From Sphingomonas sp. A2-49 (GTDB taxonomy: Bacteria > Pseudomonadota > Alphaproteobacteria > Sphingomonadales > Sphingomonadaceae): 64,000 bases of DNA. Position numbers and translations under genes: made by a program. The number at the start of each line of letters is the position of its first letter. Position 1 is the first letter of the stretch. Positions 47,000-56,330 of this stretch are shown here, piece after piece. The DNA lies in the NCBI RefSeq assembly GCF_025548555.1, contig NZ_JAJLPA010000001.1, forward strand, positions 124,001-188,000, given 5' to 3'. The notes under the pieces were generated by a model. It did not search any database and was not told the origin of the DNA. It saw only the letters and a list, made by a program, of their open reading frames with translations.

Positions 47000-47006
47000 G
47001 AGGGGG

Positions 47007-47096
47007 TGGCGGAGAGAGTGGGATTCGAACCCACGGTAGGCTTCCACCTACGGCGGTTTTCAAGACCGCTGCCTTAAACCACTCGGCCATCTCTCC
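47007..47096 (-). tRNA. tRNA-Ser (anticodon TGA)
   Basis: This is a 90-base class II tRNA on the minus strand. The acceptor stem GGAGAGA pairs with TCTCTCC, and CCA is encoded. The anticodon stem GCGGT/ACCGC holds loop CTTGAAA (anticodon TGA), the long variable arm is GTAGGTGGAAGCCTAC, and the T loop contains GTTCGAATCCC. It reads UCA and wobble UCN codons. Confidence 0.97.
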
Positions 47097-47207
47097 GTGG
47101 TCGGCCCCGGATAGTCGCACCGCGGCTGCCCGTGCAAGCCCTGCGACGACAGGAGGTTCCCGTCGTCCGCCCCCTGTGGCACCACGATTCCCATGTGGGG
47201 GCAACGA

Positions 47208-48236
47208 ATGACACGCGGGCTGCGCGCCGGGATCCTGGCGACGACACTGGCGCTCGCGGCATCGGCGCCGGCTGCGGCGCAGGACGAGGCCGGGTTCCAG
47301 GCGTATCTCGCCACGTTGCGCCAGCAGGCGCAGGCGGAGGGCGTGACGCAGCGGACGATCGATGCGGTCTTCCCGACGCTGACGCTCAGCGACCGGACGA
47401 TCGAGCTCGATCGCCAGCAGCCGGGCAATCCCGGCAGCACGGCGACGCCGCCCTTCGCCCCCTATCGCGCCAGCCACGTCGATGCGGCGCGGATCGGGCG
47501 CGGGCGGACGACCTATCAGGCGCAGCGCGCGCGGCTGGCGCGGGTCGAGCGGGATACGGGCGTGCCCGAATCGATCATGGTCGCGATCTGGGGGCACGAG
47601 ACGAACTACGGCGCCTATACGGGCAATTTCGATCTTCTGCGCAGCCTCGCCAGCCTCGCGTACGAGGGGCGGCGGCGCAGCCTGTTCGCGGGCGAGTTCA
47701 TCGCCGGGCTCAAGATCCTCGACCGTGGCATCCCGCGCGAACAGCTGAAGGGCAGCTGGGCGGGCGCGACCGGCAACCCGCAGTTCCTGCCCTCGGTGTA
47801 CCTGCGGCTGGCGCGCGATGGCGATGGCGACGGCCGCGCCGACATCTGGACCAGCCCCGCCGATACGCTCGCCTCGATCGGCAATTACTTCCAGAACGCC
47901 GGCTGGCGGCCGGGTCAGCCGTGGGGGGTCGCGGTCAGCGTGCCCGCTGGACTCGACCGGAGCGGGCTGGCGAGCCGGCTGGTGTCGCCGCGCTGCCCGC
48001 GCGTGTTCGAACGGCACAGCCGCTGGCGGACGATCGCCGAATGGCGCGCGCTGGGGCTCGTGCCGCAGGGCAGGGCGTGGCCCGCCGACGGCGTGCAGGC
48101 GACGCTGATCGAACCCGATGGCCCCGGCGCCACCGCCTATCTGCTGACCGGCAACTACCGCGTCATCCTCGATTACAATTGTTCGAACTTCTATGCGCTG
48201 TCGGTCGGCCTGCTCGCCGATGCGGTAGAGGGCTGA
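47208..48236 (+). CDS. lytic murein transglycosylase (MltB/SLT_2 type)
   Basis: This exported enzyme of 342 residues has a signal peptide cleaved near AAAQD. It cuts the glycan strand of peptidoglycan with formation of 1,6-anhydro-MurNAc. The catalytic glutamate is in IWGHETNYG (near residue 128), followed by LASLAYEGRRR and the GSWAGATGNPQFLPSVYLR segment typical of MltB. The region GDGDGRADIW resembles the calcium loop of this family. A second start at 47193 is possible, but the GGGGGC before 47208 and signal-peptide shape favour 47208. Its product feeds anmK. The DD-carboxypeptidase gene follows by 85 bases. Confidence 0.92.
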   Translation: MTRGLRAGILATTLALAASAPAAAQDEAGFQAYLATLRQQAQAEGVTQRTIDAVFPTLTLSDRTIELDRQQPGNPGSTATPPFAPYRASHVDAARIGRGRTTYQAQRARLARVERDTGVPESIMVAIWGHETNYGAYTGNFDLLRSLASLAYEGRRRSLFAGEFIAGLKILDRGIPREQLKGSWAGATGNPQFLPSVYLRLARDGDGDGRADIWTSPADTLASIGNYFQNAGWRPGQPWGVAVSVPAGLDRSGLASRLVSPRCPRVFERHSRWRTIAEWRALGLVPQGRAWPADGVQATLIEPDGPGATAYLLTGNYRVILDYNCSNFYALSVGLLADAVEG

Positions 48237-48321
48237 CGCCGCGCGGCGGCGGCGCTATGCCTGCCGTCCGATCCTGTATTCCAGATCCCGTATCCGTGCC
48301 CGGAAAGTCAAAGACGCCGTC

Positions 48322-49488
48322 ATGAACAAGCTGATTGCCGCTCCCCTCGCCATCGTCGCGCTCGCCGTTCCCTCGGTCGCCGCCGCCCCGCAGTTTCAGG
48401 GCAGCGCGCCGATCGCCTATATGGAGGACCTGTCGTCCGGCGCGGTCCTGTACCAGCGCGACGCCGACCGGCGCATGCCGCCGGCGTCGATGGCGAAGAT
48501 GATGACGGTCTACGTCGCCTTCGACATGATAAAGAAGGGCGAGCTGAAGCTCGACCAGACGTTCCAGGTGCGCCCGGAGACGTGGCAGCGCTGGCACGGA
48601 CCGCAGGCGGGATCGACGATGTTCCTGTCGACCGGCGAGAGCGTCAGCGTCGAGAACCTGCTGAAGGGCATCGTCACCCTGTCCGGCAACGATGCCTGCG
48701 TCGTGCTGGCGGAGGGCATTTCGGGGACCGAACAGACGTTCACCGACCGGATGAACCAGCAGGCGCGCAAGCTCGGCCTGACCAACAGCCACTTCGGCAC
48801 GTCGAACGGCTGGCCCGACAGCGGCGTCACCTATGTGACGGCGCGCGATCTCGCGCACCTCGCCACCGCGACGATCACCGACTTCCCGGACCTCTACAAG
48901 CGCTTCTATTCGCTGCGCAGCTTCACCTGGGGCAAGACGCTGGGCGCCGGCGCCGACATCACCCAGGCGAACCGCGATCCGTTGCTTGGACGCGTCGCGG
49001 GCGCCGACGGGCTGAAGACGGGGCATACGGAGGAAGCGGGCTACGGCTTCACCGGCTCGGCCGACCAGAACGGCCGGCGTCTGGTGATGGTCGTCGCCGG
49101 ACTGACCTCGTCGGGCGCGCGCGCCGAGGAATCGGTACGCTTCATGGACTGGGGCTTCCGGGCCTGGCAGGCGAGGCCCGTCGTCGCGCAGGGCAAGCAG
49201 GTGTCGACCGCCGAGGTACAGATGGGCAGCGCAAGCACCGTCGGCCTCGTCGCGCCGCGGCAGCTGACGGTGACGCTGCCCGCCGGCGCAGTGCCCCAGA
49301 TGAGCGCCAAGGTCGTCTACGAAGGCCCGATCCGCGCGCCGATCAAGGCCGGCCAGCATATCGCCGACCTGATCGTCAAATCGCCCGAGATGCCCGAGCA
49401 GCGCCTGCCGCTGGTCGCCGCCGCCGACGTGGGCGAGGCGGGCTTCTTCGGCCGCGCCTGGGCGGGCCTGACGTCGCTGTTCGGTTGA
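48322..49488 (+). CDS. D-alanyl-D-alanine carboxypeptidase (PBP5/DacC type)
   Basis: This periplasmic penicillin-binding protein of 388 residues removes the terminal D-Ala from stem peptides. Signal peptide cleavage is near SVAAA. The active site is complete: SxxK in PASMAKMM (near residue 57), SGN in TLSGNDACVV (near 120) and KTG in GLKTGHTEEAG (near 232). The C-terminal PBP5_C beta domain ends in a short amphipathic helix (FFGRAWAGLTSLFG) suited to peripheral membrane binding. It precedes holB directly; the thymidylate kinase gene that I would expect between them in sphingomonads is absent. Confidence 0.95.
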   Translation: MNKLIAAPLAIVALAVPSVAAAPQFQGSAPIAYMEDLSSGAVLYQRDADRRMPPASMAKMMTVYVAFDMIKKGELKLDQTFQVRPETWQRWHGPQAGSTMFLSTGESVSVENLLKGIVTLSGNDACVVLAEGISGTEQTFTDRMNQQARKLGLTNSHFGTSNGWPDSGVTYVTARDLAHLATATITDFPDLYKRFYSLRSFTWGKTLGAGADITQANRDPLLGRVAGADGLKTGHTEEAGYGFTGSADQNGRRLVMVVAGLTSSGARAEESVRFMDWGFRAWQARPVVAQGKQVSTAEVQMGSASTVGLVAPRQLTVTLPAGAVPQMSAKVVYEGPIRAPIKAGQHIADLIVKSPEMPEQRLPLVAAADVGEAGFFGRAWAGLTSLFG

Positions 49489-49513
49489 TGGCGGCCGCCC
49501 GGGCGGCGGGCCG

Positions 49514-50488
49514 ATGACCCGTCTGGTCGGCCACGACGACGCGCAGGCGGCGTTCGCCGCCGCGTTGCGCAGCGGCACGTTGCATCATGCCTGGCTGCTG
49601 GTCGGCCCCGAGGGCGTCGGCAAGGCGCAATTCGCCGCCGCTGCCGCGCTGCGCATGCTGGCGGAGGCGAGCGCCACCGGCGTCGACGCGCCCGGCCTCG
49701 CCGTGCCGGACGGGCATCCCACCCGCGCCCTCGTCGATCCCGGATCGCATCCCGATCTGCGCGTGATGCGGCGCCTGCCCAAGGATGCCGAGAAGCCCGA
49801 TCAGGACATCGCGCGCAGCATCACGATCGCGCAGGTGCGCGCCCTGCAACCGATGTTCGCGACGACCCCGTCGATGGGCGCGCGCCGCGTCGTCGTCATC
49901 GATGCGGCCGACGATCTGGAGCGCAACGGCGCCAATGCGCTGCTCAAGAACCTGGAAGAGCCGCCGGTCGGCACGATCTTCCTGCTCGTCAGCCACGCGC
50001 CCGGCCGGTTGCTGCCGACGATCCGGTCGCGGTGTCGCGTGCTGCGCTTCGCCGCCCTCGACGATGAGGCGATGGCGCGGGCGCTGGGGCAGGCGCTGCC
50101 CGACGCCGATCGCGACGAGATCGCCGCGCTGGTCCGCACGGGGGAGGGCGCTCCCGGCCGTGCCATCCGCTACGCCGGGCTGGATATCGAGGCCCTCGAC
50201 AGCGCGATCGCCCACATCGCACGGGACGGCGATCCGATGAACGCGCACCGTGCCGCGCTGGCCAAATCGCTGGCGGGGAAGGGCAATGCAGCGCGCTACG
50301 AGGCGTTCCTCGATCGCGTGCCGGCGATGATCGCGCGCGAGGCGCGCCAACGGTCGGGATCACGGCTGAAGACGGCGCTCGACGCGCAGGCGGCGGCGCG
50401 CGACCTCGCCGGCGCGGCGCTCGGCCTGTCGCTCGATGCGCAGGCGACCGTGTTCGAGATGGCGGCGATCGTCGCGACGCTGCGCTGA
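49514..50488 (+). CDS. holB: DNA polymerase III subunit delta'
   Basis: This clamp-loader subunit has 324 residues. Its AAA+ core opens with MTRLVGHDDAQAAF and HHAWLLVGPEGVGKAQFA (Walker A-like, near residue 30). The sensor and arginine-finger region is seen in VVIDAADDLERNGANALLKNLEEPP (near 120-145), and SHAPGRLLPTIRSRCRVL follows. The zinc module found in some delta' proteins appears missing, as common in alphaproteobacteria. Ribosome binding before the ATG is weak. metG follows by 60 bases in the same direction. Confidence 0.93.
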   Translation: MTRLVGHDDAQAAFAAALRSGTLHHAWLLVGPEGVGKAQFAAAAALRMLAEASATGVDAPGLAVPDGHPTRALVDPGSHPDLRVMRRLPKDAEKPDQDIARSITIAQVRALQPMFATTPSMGARRVVVIDAADDLERNGANALLKNLEEPPVGTIFLLVSHAPGRLLPTIRSRCRVLRFAALDDEAMARALGQALPDADRDEIAALVRTGEGAPGRAIRYAGLDIEALDSAIAHIARDGDPMNAHRAALAKSLAGKGNAARYEAFLDRVPAMIAREARQRSGSRLKTALDAQAAARDLAGAALGLSLDAQATVFEMAAIVATLR

Positions 50489-50548
50489 GGCGTGCCGGGC
50501 GTGCGGGTTCGGCTTCAATTCGCCGGATCGATCGACTAGGAGGCGGCC

Positions 50549-52108
50549 ATGGCCGATCCTTATTACATCACGACCGCGATCCACTATCCCAACGGGCGGC
50601 CGCATATCGGCCACGCCTATGAAATGATCGCCGCCGACGCGATCGCGCGGTTCCAGCGCCAGGCCGGGCGCGACGTGCGGTTCCAGACCGGGACCGACGA
50701 ACACGGGCTGAAGATGGCGCAGACCGCCCGCGCCCGCGATTGCGACGTCCGCGCCTTCGCCGACGAAATGTCGGCGCATTTCAGTGGCATGGCAGACACG
50801 CTCAACATCTCGTACGATCGCTTCATCCGCACCGTCGAGCCGGCGCATTATACCGCGAGCCAAGCGATCTGGCAGGCGATGCAGGACACGGGCGACCTGT
50901 ATCTCGACCGCTACGAGGGCTGGTATTCGGTCCGCGACGAGGCCTTCTACGACGAGAAGGAGCTGATCGACGGGGAAGGGGGGCAGCGCCTGTCGCCGCA
51001 GGGTACGCCGGTCGAATGGACCGCCGAGGAAACCTGGTTCTTCCGCCTGTCGAAATACCAGCAGCCGCTGCTCGACCTCTATGCCGCCAATCCCGATTTC
51101 ATCCGGCCCGAGGCGCGTCGGAACGAGGTGATGCGCTTCGTCGAGGGCGGCCTGTCCGATCTGTCCGTGTCGCGGACCAGCTTCGACTGGGGCGTACCGG
51201 TGCCGGGCAGCCCCGGCCACGTCATGTACGTCTGGGTTGATGCACTGACCAACTATTTGACCGGCGCCGGCTATCCCGACGATGCCGACACGATGGCGCG
51301 GTTCTGGCCGGCGGACCTGCACCTGATCGGCAAGGACATCACGCGCTTTCACACGGTCTATTGGCCCGCCTTCCTGATGTCGGCGGGCCTGCCGCTGCCG
51401 AGACAGGTGTTCGCGCACGGTTTCGTCCTCCACCGCGGGGAAAAGATGTCGAAATCGGTCGGCAACGTCGTCAGTCCGGACGAACTGACGGAGGCGTTCG
51501 GAGTCGACGCGGTCCGTTATTTCCTGCTGCGCGACGTCAGCTTCGGCCAGGACGGCAGCTATTCCGCCGAGGCGATCGTGACCCGCGTCAATGCCGAGCT
51601 CGCCAACAGCTTCGGCAACCTCGCCCAGCGGACGCTGTCGTTCGTGGCCAAGACCCTCGCCGGCGCCTTTCCGGATGCGGGGCGCAGCGACCCGGCGGAT
51701 GCGATGCTGATCGAGGAGGTCGTCGTCGCTTGCGCCGGCTTCACGACCGCGTTCGGCGACCTGATGCTCAACCAGGGGATCGAGGCGTGGATGCGCGGCG
51801 TCTTCGCCTGCAACCAATATATCGACGCGCAGGCGCCATGGGCGTTGCGCAAGACCGATCCCGAGCGGATGCATGCGGTGCTCGGCACGCTGATCCGCGC
51901 GATCCGCATGCTTGCGATCACGATCCTGCCGGTCGTGCCGGATGCCGCGGCGAAGGTGCTCGACCAGGTCGGCGCGGCCGAGCGCGACCATGCGGCGGTG
52001 GACGACGACGGCTGGTATGCGCGACAGGCGGCGTCGGGCTTCGTCATCGCCCCGCCGTCGCCGGTATTCCCGCGGCTGGAGATGCCGGCTGCGGTGACGG
52101 ACGCGTGA
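50549..52108 (+). CDS. metG: methionyl-tRNA synthetase
   Basis: This class I synthetase has 519 residues. HIGH appears as RPHIGHAYE (near residue 14) and KMSKS as GEKMSKSVGN (near 300). The anticodon-binding helix bundle fills the C-terminal third. The C-terminal tRNA-binding/dimer domain of longer MetG proteins (E. coli 677 residues) is absent, which is the usual short form in alphaproteobacteria. A TAGGAGGCGG ribosome binding site precedes the ATG. The stop and the tatD start share one base (TGATG). Confidence 0.97.
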   Translation: MADPYYITTAIHYPNGRPHIGHAYEMIAADAIARFQRQAGRDVRFQTGTDEHGLKMAQTARARDCDVRAFADEMSAHFSGMADTLNISYDRFIRTVEPAHYTASQAIWQAMQDTGDLYLDRYEGWYSVRDEAFYDEKELIDGEGGQRLSPQGTPVEWTAEETWFFRLSKYQQPLLDLYAANPDFIRPEARRNEVMRFVEGGLSDLSVSRTSFDWGVPVPGSPGHVMYVWVDALTNYLTGAGYPDDADTMARFWPADLHLIGKDITRFHTVYWPAFLMSAGLPLPRQVFAHGFVLHRGEKMSKSVGNVVSPDELTEAFGVDAVRYFLLRDVSFGQDGSYSAEAIVTRVNAELANSFGNLAQRTLSFVAKTLAGAFPDAGRSDPADAMLIEEVVVACAGFTTAFGDLMLNQGIEAWMRGVFACNQYIDAQAPWALRKTDPERMHAVLGTLIRAIRMLAITILPVVPDAAAKVLDQVGAAERDHAAVDDDGWYARQAASGFVIAPPSPVFPRLEMPAAVTDA

Positions 52109-52884
52109 TGTTCGCCGACAGCCACTGCCATCTCAACTACAAGGGCGTATTCGAGCAACAGGCCGACGTGCTCGCGCGCGCCCGCGACCGCGGCGTCGGC
52201 GCGATGCTCAACATCTCGACGCGCGAGAGCGAATGGGATGCGGTGGTTGCCACCGCCGAGCGCGAACCCGATGTCTGGGCGTCGATCGGCATCCATCCGC
52301 ACGAGGCCGACCAGCATCCCCATATCGACACCGCGCGGCTGGTCGCGCGGGCGGCGCATCCGCGGATCGTCGGCATCGGCGAATCCGGGCTCGACTATTT
52401 TTACGACCATTCGGATCGCGCGCGGCAGCAGGCGAGCTTTCGCGCGCATATCGCCGCGTGCCGTGCGACCGGCCTGCCGTTGATCGTCCATACCCGGGAT
52501 GCCGAGGACGATACCCTCGCGATCCTGCGCGACGAGATGGAGCAGGGGGCGTATCGGGGGGTCATCCACTGCTTCACCGCCAGCGGCGCCTTCGCCGACG
52601 CGGCGCTCGACCTCGGCTTATACATCTCCATCTCCGGGATCGTGACGTTCAAGAACGCGCGCGATCTTCAGGAGACCGCGGCGCGCCTGCCGATCGAGCG
52701 GCTGCTGATCGAGACGGATGCGCCGTTCCTGGCGCCGGTGCCGAACCGCGGCAAGCCGGGTGAGCCCGCGTTCGTCGCCGATACCGCCGCTTTCCTCGCC
52801 CGGCTCCGTGGCGAGCCGATCGAAACACTCGCGGAACGGACCGCGGACAATTTCTTCGCCCTGTTCGACAAGGCGAAGCGATGA
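52108..52884 (+). CDS. tatD: TatD-family metal-dependent deoxyribonuclease
   Basis: This amidohydrolase-fold nuclease has 258 residues. Metal ligands are visible in DSHCHLNY (residues 4-11), GESGLDY (near 91), HTRDAEDD (near 128), HCFTASG (near 153) and ETDAPFLAP (near 205). TatD proteins have 3'-5' DNase activity and join DNA repair and quality control. Its start overlaps the metG stop by one base and its stop overlaps the next gene by four bases, so it is translationally embedded in the operon. Confidence 0.94.
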   Translation: MFADSHCHLNYKGVFEQQADVLARARDRGVGAMLNISTRESEWDAVVATAEREPDVWASIGIHPHEADQHPHIDTARLVARAAHPRIVGIGESGLDYFYDHSDRARQQASFRAHIAACRATGLPLIVHTRDAEDDTLAILRDEMEQGAYRGVIHCFTASGAFADAALDLGLYISISGIVTFKNARDLQETAARLPIERLLIETDAPFLAPVPNRGKPGEPAFVADTAAFLARLRGEPIETLAERTADNFFALFDKAKR

Positions 52885-53645
52885 AGGTCCGCATCCTCGG
52901 CTCCGGCACCTCGTCGGGTGTGCCGCGGATCGGCAACGACTGGGGCATGTGCGACCCCGCCGAGCCCCGCAATCGCCGGTCGCGCGCGTCGCTGCTCGTC
53001 GAGCATGAGGGGATACGGGTATTGATCGATACCGGTCCCGACATGCGCGAACAATTGCTCGCCGCCGATGTCGCGGCGGTCGATGCGATCATCTGGACCC
53101 ACGACCACGCCGATCACTGCCACGGCATCGACGACGTGCGCCAGATCTTCCATGCGCTCGGCCGCCCGGTGCGCGGGTTTGCGCGGCCGACGACGCGGGC
53201 CGCGCTCGAACAGCGCTTCACCTATGTGTTCGCCGGACGACAGGGCTATCCCCCGACGATCGATGCCGCCGACCTGCCCGACCGGCTGACGATCGGCGGG
53301 ATCGAGATCGATGTCGTCGACCAGCCGCACGGCAATATCACCACTGCCGGGCTGCGGTTTTCGGCGGGTGGCATGACGGTCGGCTATGCGACCGATTTCC
53401 ACGCTCTGACCCCGGCGATGCGCGTGCTCTACACCGGGCTGGACGTGTGGATCGTCGATGCGCTGCGTTACGCGCCGCACCCCACGCATCCCGACGTGCC
53501 GACGGTGCTCGGCTGGATCGACGCGCTGCGGCCGCGCCGGTCAGCCTTCATACACATGGACCATAGCATGGATTATGCGACACTGGTGGCGACACTGCCG
53601 CCGGGAGTCGAACCAGGCTATGACGGGCTCGAATTCACGCCATGA
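52881..53645 (+). CDS. MBL-fold metallohydrolase (PhnP/RNase Z-like)
   Basis: This is a 254-residue metallo-beta-lactamase fold enzyme. It opens with ILGSGTSSGVPRIG, has the metal motif THDHADHCHG (near residue 74), a second histidine in DQPHGNI (near 150) and ends with the FIHMDHSMDY segment. The pattern matches PhnP-type cyclic phosphodiesterases; no phn genes are present, so a role in nucleotide or RNA-derived cyclic phosphate turnover is possible but unproved. It overlaps both neighbours by four bases (ATGA). Confidence 0.92.
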   Translation: MKVRILGSGTSSGVPRIGNDWGMCDPAEPRNRRSRASLLVEHEGIRVLIDTGPDMREQLLAADVAAVDAIIWTHDHADHCHGIDDVRQIFHALGRPVRGFARPTTRAALEQRFTYVFAGRQGYPPTIDAADLPDRLTIGGIEIDVVDQPHGNITTAGLRFSAGGMTVGYATDFHALTPAMRVLYTGLDVWIVDALRYAPHPTHPDVPTVLGWIDALRPRRSAFIHMDHSMDYATLVATLPPGVEPGYDGLEFTP

Positions 53646-54259
53646 CGATCGATGCGGGCGGCCATATGCTGCTCTATCTGCTGTTGCTGGTCCTGCCGGT
53701 CTCGGCGCTGATCGCGCGGCGCGTGCCGATCCTGCGTGTGCTGCTGTCGCTGGCAAGCTGGGCGGTGCTCGCCGGTATCCTGCTGGTCGTCTTCAGCCAG
53801 CGTGAGAAGTTCGACCCGTATCTGCAACGCGTGGCGAGTCTGTTGAAGCTCGACGACCAGAATGTGGTCGGCCGGGAAACGCACATCCGCATGTCGCCCG
53901 ACGGCCATTTCTGGGCACGGGTGACGATCGATGGCGTCGCGCGGCGCATGCTGGTCGACAGCGGCGCGACGGTCACCGCCTTGTCGACCGCGACCGCCCA
54001 GGCCGCTGCGCTCGATGTCCGCAAGAGCGTCTTTCCGATGATTCTCAACACTGCAAACGGCCGGATCAGTGCGCAGACCGCGGAAGTCCGCGAGCTGCGA
54101 CTGGGCGACATCGCCGCACGCGATCTGCCCGTCGTGGTATCGCCGGCGTTCGGCGACACCGACGTGCTGGGGATGAATTTCCTGTCGAAGCTGAAGTCGT
54201 GGCGGGTCGAAGGCAATATCCTGATCCTCGAACCGCACCGACCACAGGATTTTACATAA
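53642..54259 (+). CDS. membrane-anchored retropepsin-like aspartic protease (clan AA, TIGR02281 type)
   Basis: This 205-residue protein starts with two hydrophobic helices (about residues 9-25 and 31-51) and ends in a single retropepsin-like domain (about 85-200). The catalytic DSGAT is at 106-110, in MLVDSGATVTALS, followed by the hydrophobic-Gly pair in VLGMNFLSK. As with retroviral proteases it must dimerise to be active. Members of this family are widespread in alphaproteobacteria, with unknown targets. It overlaps the MBL gene by four bases, the last tight link in the run from metG. Confidence 0.9.
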   Translation: MTIDAGGHMLLYLLLLVLPVSALIARRVPILRVLLSLASWAVLAGILLVVFSQREKFDPYLQRVASLLKLDDQNVVGRETHIRMSPDGHFWARVTIDGVARRMLVDSGATVTALSTATAQAAALDVRKSVFPMILNTANGRISAQTAEVRELRLGDIAARDLPVVVSPAFGDTDVLGMNFLSKLKSWRVEGNILILEPHRPQDFT

Positions 54260-54305
54260 TGCCTATTATCGATCTTGCCGTGATCGGTGGAGGGGGCCCT
54301 TTCCG

Positions 54306-55034
54306 ATGATTGAACGGCTTGTGGCGATCATGGCGCGGCTGCGCGATCCGCAGCATGGGTGCGAATGGGATGTCGCCCAGACCTGGGCGACGATCGCGCC
54401 CTATACGATCGAGGAAGCCTATGAGGTCGCCGACGCGATCGAGCGTGGCGATGCGACCGACCTCCGCGACGAGCTCGGCGACCTGCTGCTCCAGGTGGTC
54501 TTCCACAGCCGGATCGCCGAGGAAGCCGGCGCGTTCGCGCTGCCCGACGTGGTCGCCGCGATCAGCGACAAGATGGAACGACGCCACCCGCACATCTTCG
54601 GCGCCGCAGAGCGCAGTCCCGGCTGGGAGGAATTGAAGGCGGCCGAGCGCGCCGGCAAGGACGACGACAGCGCGCTCGCCGGCGTGGCGGCGGGAATGCC
54701 GGCGTTGTTGCGTGCGGTAAAGTTGCAGAAGCGCGCCGCACGCGTCGGTTTCGACTGGCCCGACGCCGGTGGGTCGCTCGCCAAGGTGCACGAGGAGATC
54801 GCCGAGGTGGCCGCCGCTCCGGCCGCGGAGATCGCCGAGGAAATCGGTGACCTGCTGTTCGCGGTGGTGAACTGGGCACGCCACCTGGGCGTCGACCCCG
54901 AAGCGGCGCTGCGGGCCGGCAACGCCAAGTTCGAACGACGCTTTCGCGGCATGGAGCAGATGGCAGGCGCCGGCTTCGCCGCACTGAGCCTCGCCGACAA
55001 GGAAGCGTTGTGGCAGCAGGTTAAGGCGCGTTAA
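54306..55034 (+). CDS. mazG: nucleoside triphosphate pyrophosphohydrolase MazG
   Basis: This 242-residue all-alpha enzyme hydrolyses (d)NTPs to monophosphates and pyrophosphate, keeping noncanonical nucleotides out of nucleic acids. Both MazG repeats are visible: the first with CEWDVAQT and IEEAYEVADAI then DELGDLLLQVVFH (about residues 18-70), the second with VHEEIAEV and EEIGDLLFAVVNWAR (about 165-195). Length is close to E. coli MazG (263). It lies 46 bases after the protease gene and is convergent with hflX, six bases away. Confidence 0.95.
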   Translation: MIERLVAIMARLRDPQHGCEWDVAQTWATIAPYTIEEAYEVADAIERGDATDLRDELGDLLLQVVFHSRIAEEAGAFALPDVVAAISDKMERRHPHIFGAAERSPGWEELKAAERAGKDDDSALAGVAAGMPALLRAVKLQKRAARVGFDWPDAGGSLAKVHEEIAEVAAAPAAEIAEEIGDLLFAVVNWARHLGVDPEAALRAGNAKFERRFRGMEQMAGAGFAALSLADKEALWQQVKAR

Positions 55035-55040
55035 CCCCGG

Positions 55041-56327
55041 TCAGCGTTGCAGGAACCGTTCGTAATCGCGTTCGGCGAGCCGCACTTCATATTGCGTTTC
55101 CAGCCCCTCGCTCGACTGGCCGAGCATCTCGCCGTGCGCGTGCAGCCAGGCCGCACCGGCGCCGTCCTCCGCTGCAAGCGTGATCCAGTATCGACGGTGG
55201 CCGGCGGTCAGCTTCGCCGCGACCTGCCCGATCAACGCATCGACCCCTTCCCCGCCCAGCGCCGACAGCGCGACGACGTCGTCCCGCCGCTCTGCCTCGG
55301 CGAGCACCGCGTCGTGACGGTCGGCGTCGAGCAGGTCGAGCTTGTTCCACGCCTCGAACCGCGGCGTCAGGTCCGATACGCCGATCTCGGTCAGCACCGC
55401 CTCGACGTCGGCCCGCTGCGCCTCTGTATCGGGATGCGCGATGTCGCGGACGTGGACGAGCAGGTCGGCCGACACCACCTCCTCCAGCGTCGCCTTGAAC
55501 GCGGCGACGAGCTGGGTCGGCAGGTCCGACACGAACCCGACGGTGTCGGACAGGATCGCCTTGTCGATTCCCGGCAGCGATACCTGGCGCAGCGTCGGGT
55601 CGAGCGTCGCGAACAACAGGTTTTCCGCCATGACGTGCGCACCGGTCAGCCGGTTGAACAGCGTGGATTTGCCGGCGTTGGTATAGCCGACCAGCGCGAT
55701 CACCGGCCACGGCGCCCGCTGCCGCCGCTCGCGATGCAGGCCGCGGGTCCGACTGACCTGCTCCAGTTCGCGGCGCAGTCGGGCCATGCGGTCGCGGATC
55801 AGCCGGCGATCGGCCTCGATCTGCGTTTCGCCGGGCCCGCCGAGGAAGCCGAAGCCGCCCCGCTGGCGTTCGAGGTGGGTCCAGCTGCGTACCAGCCGTC
55901 CCGCCTGATAATCCAGATGCGCAAGCTCGACCTGCAACCGCCCCTCGGCGGTCGCGGCGCGCTCGCCGAAGATTTCGAGGATCAGCCCGGTACGGTCGAT
56001 CACCTTGGCCTCGAGCGCGGTTTCGAGGTTGCGTTGCTGTACCGGGGTCAGGCTCGCGTCGAAGACGACGAGATCCGCCTCGTTCTGGCGGACCTGCACC
56101 GCGAGCTGTTCCACCTGACCGCTGCCGATCAGCGTCGCCGGCTTGGGCGCGCGCACCCGCACCGCGACCTTGTCGGTGACGACGAGGCCGATCGCGGCGG
56201 CGAGCCCGGCGGCCTCGTCGAGCCGCGCATCGGCGTCGCGATGCGCGTCCCCCTGGTCGGGGAGCACGATCAGCGCACGCCCGCCGCGGGCGAAATCGTC
56301 ACGGTCGCGGTTGAACCCGGTGGTCAT
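55041..56327 (-). CDS. hflX: GTPase HflX
   Basis: This ribosome-associated GTPase has 428 residues. The N-terminal HflX domain (about 20-190, with IGSGQVEQLA and VIDRTGLILEIF) precedes a coiled coil (RRLIRDRMARLRRELEQV) and the G domain: G1 GYTNAGKS, G2 ATLDPT, G3 DTVGFV, G4 NKLD. HflX splits or rescues stalled ribosomes, mainly in stress. It lies three bases after hfq on the same strand, the usual hfq-hflX pair. Confidence 0.96.
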   Translation of the reverse strand: MTTGFNRDRDDFARGGRALIVLPDQGDAHRDADARLDEAAGLAAAIGLVVTDKVAVRVRAPKPATLIGSGQVEQLAVQVRQNEADLVVFDASLTPVQQRNLETALEAKVIDRTGLILEIFGERAATAEGRLQVELAHLDYQAGRLVRSWTHLERQRGGFGFLGGPGETQIEADRRLIRDRMARLRRELEQVSRTRGLHRERRQRAPWPVIALVGYTNAGKSTLFNRLTGAHVMAENLLFATLDPTLRQVSLPGIDKAILSDTVGFVSDLPTQLVAAFKATLEEVVSADLLVHVRDIAHPDTEAQRADVEAVLTEIGVSDLTPRFEAWNKLDLLDADRHDAVLAEAERRDDVVALSALGGEGVDALIGQVAAKLTAGHRRYWITLAAEDGAGAAWLHAHGEMLGQSSEGLETQYEVRLAERDYERFLQR

Positions 56328-56330
56328 CGA

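Noticed and set aside
55021-55034. CtrA-like site TTAA-N6-TTAA
   Set aside because: The spacer is six, not seven, and it lies in the 3' end of mazG, not before a gene.
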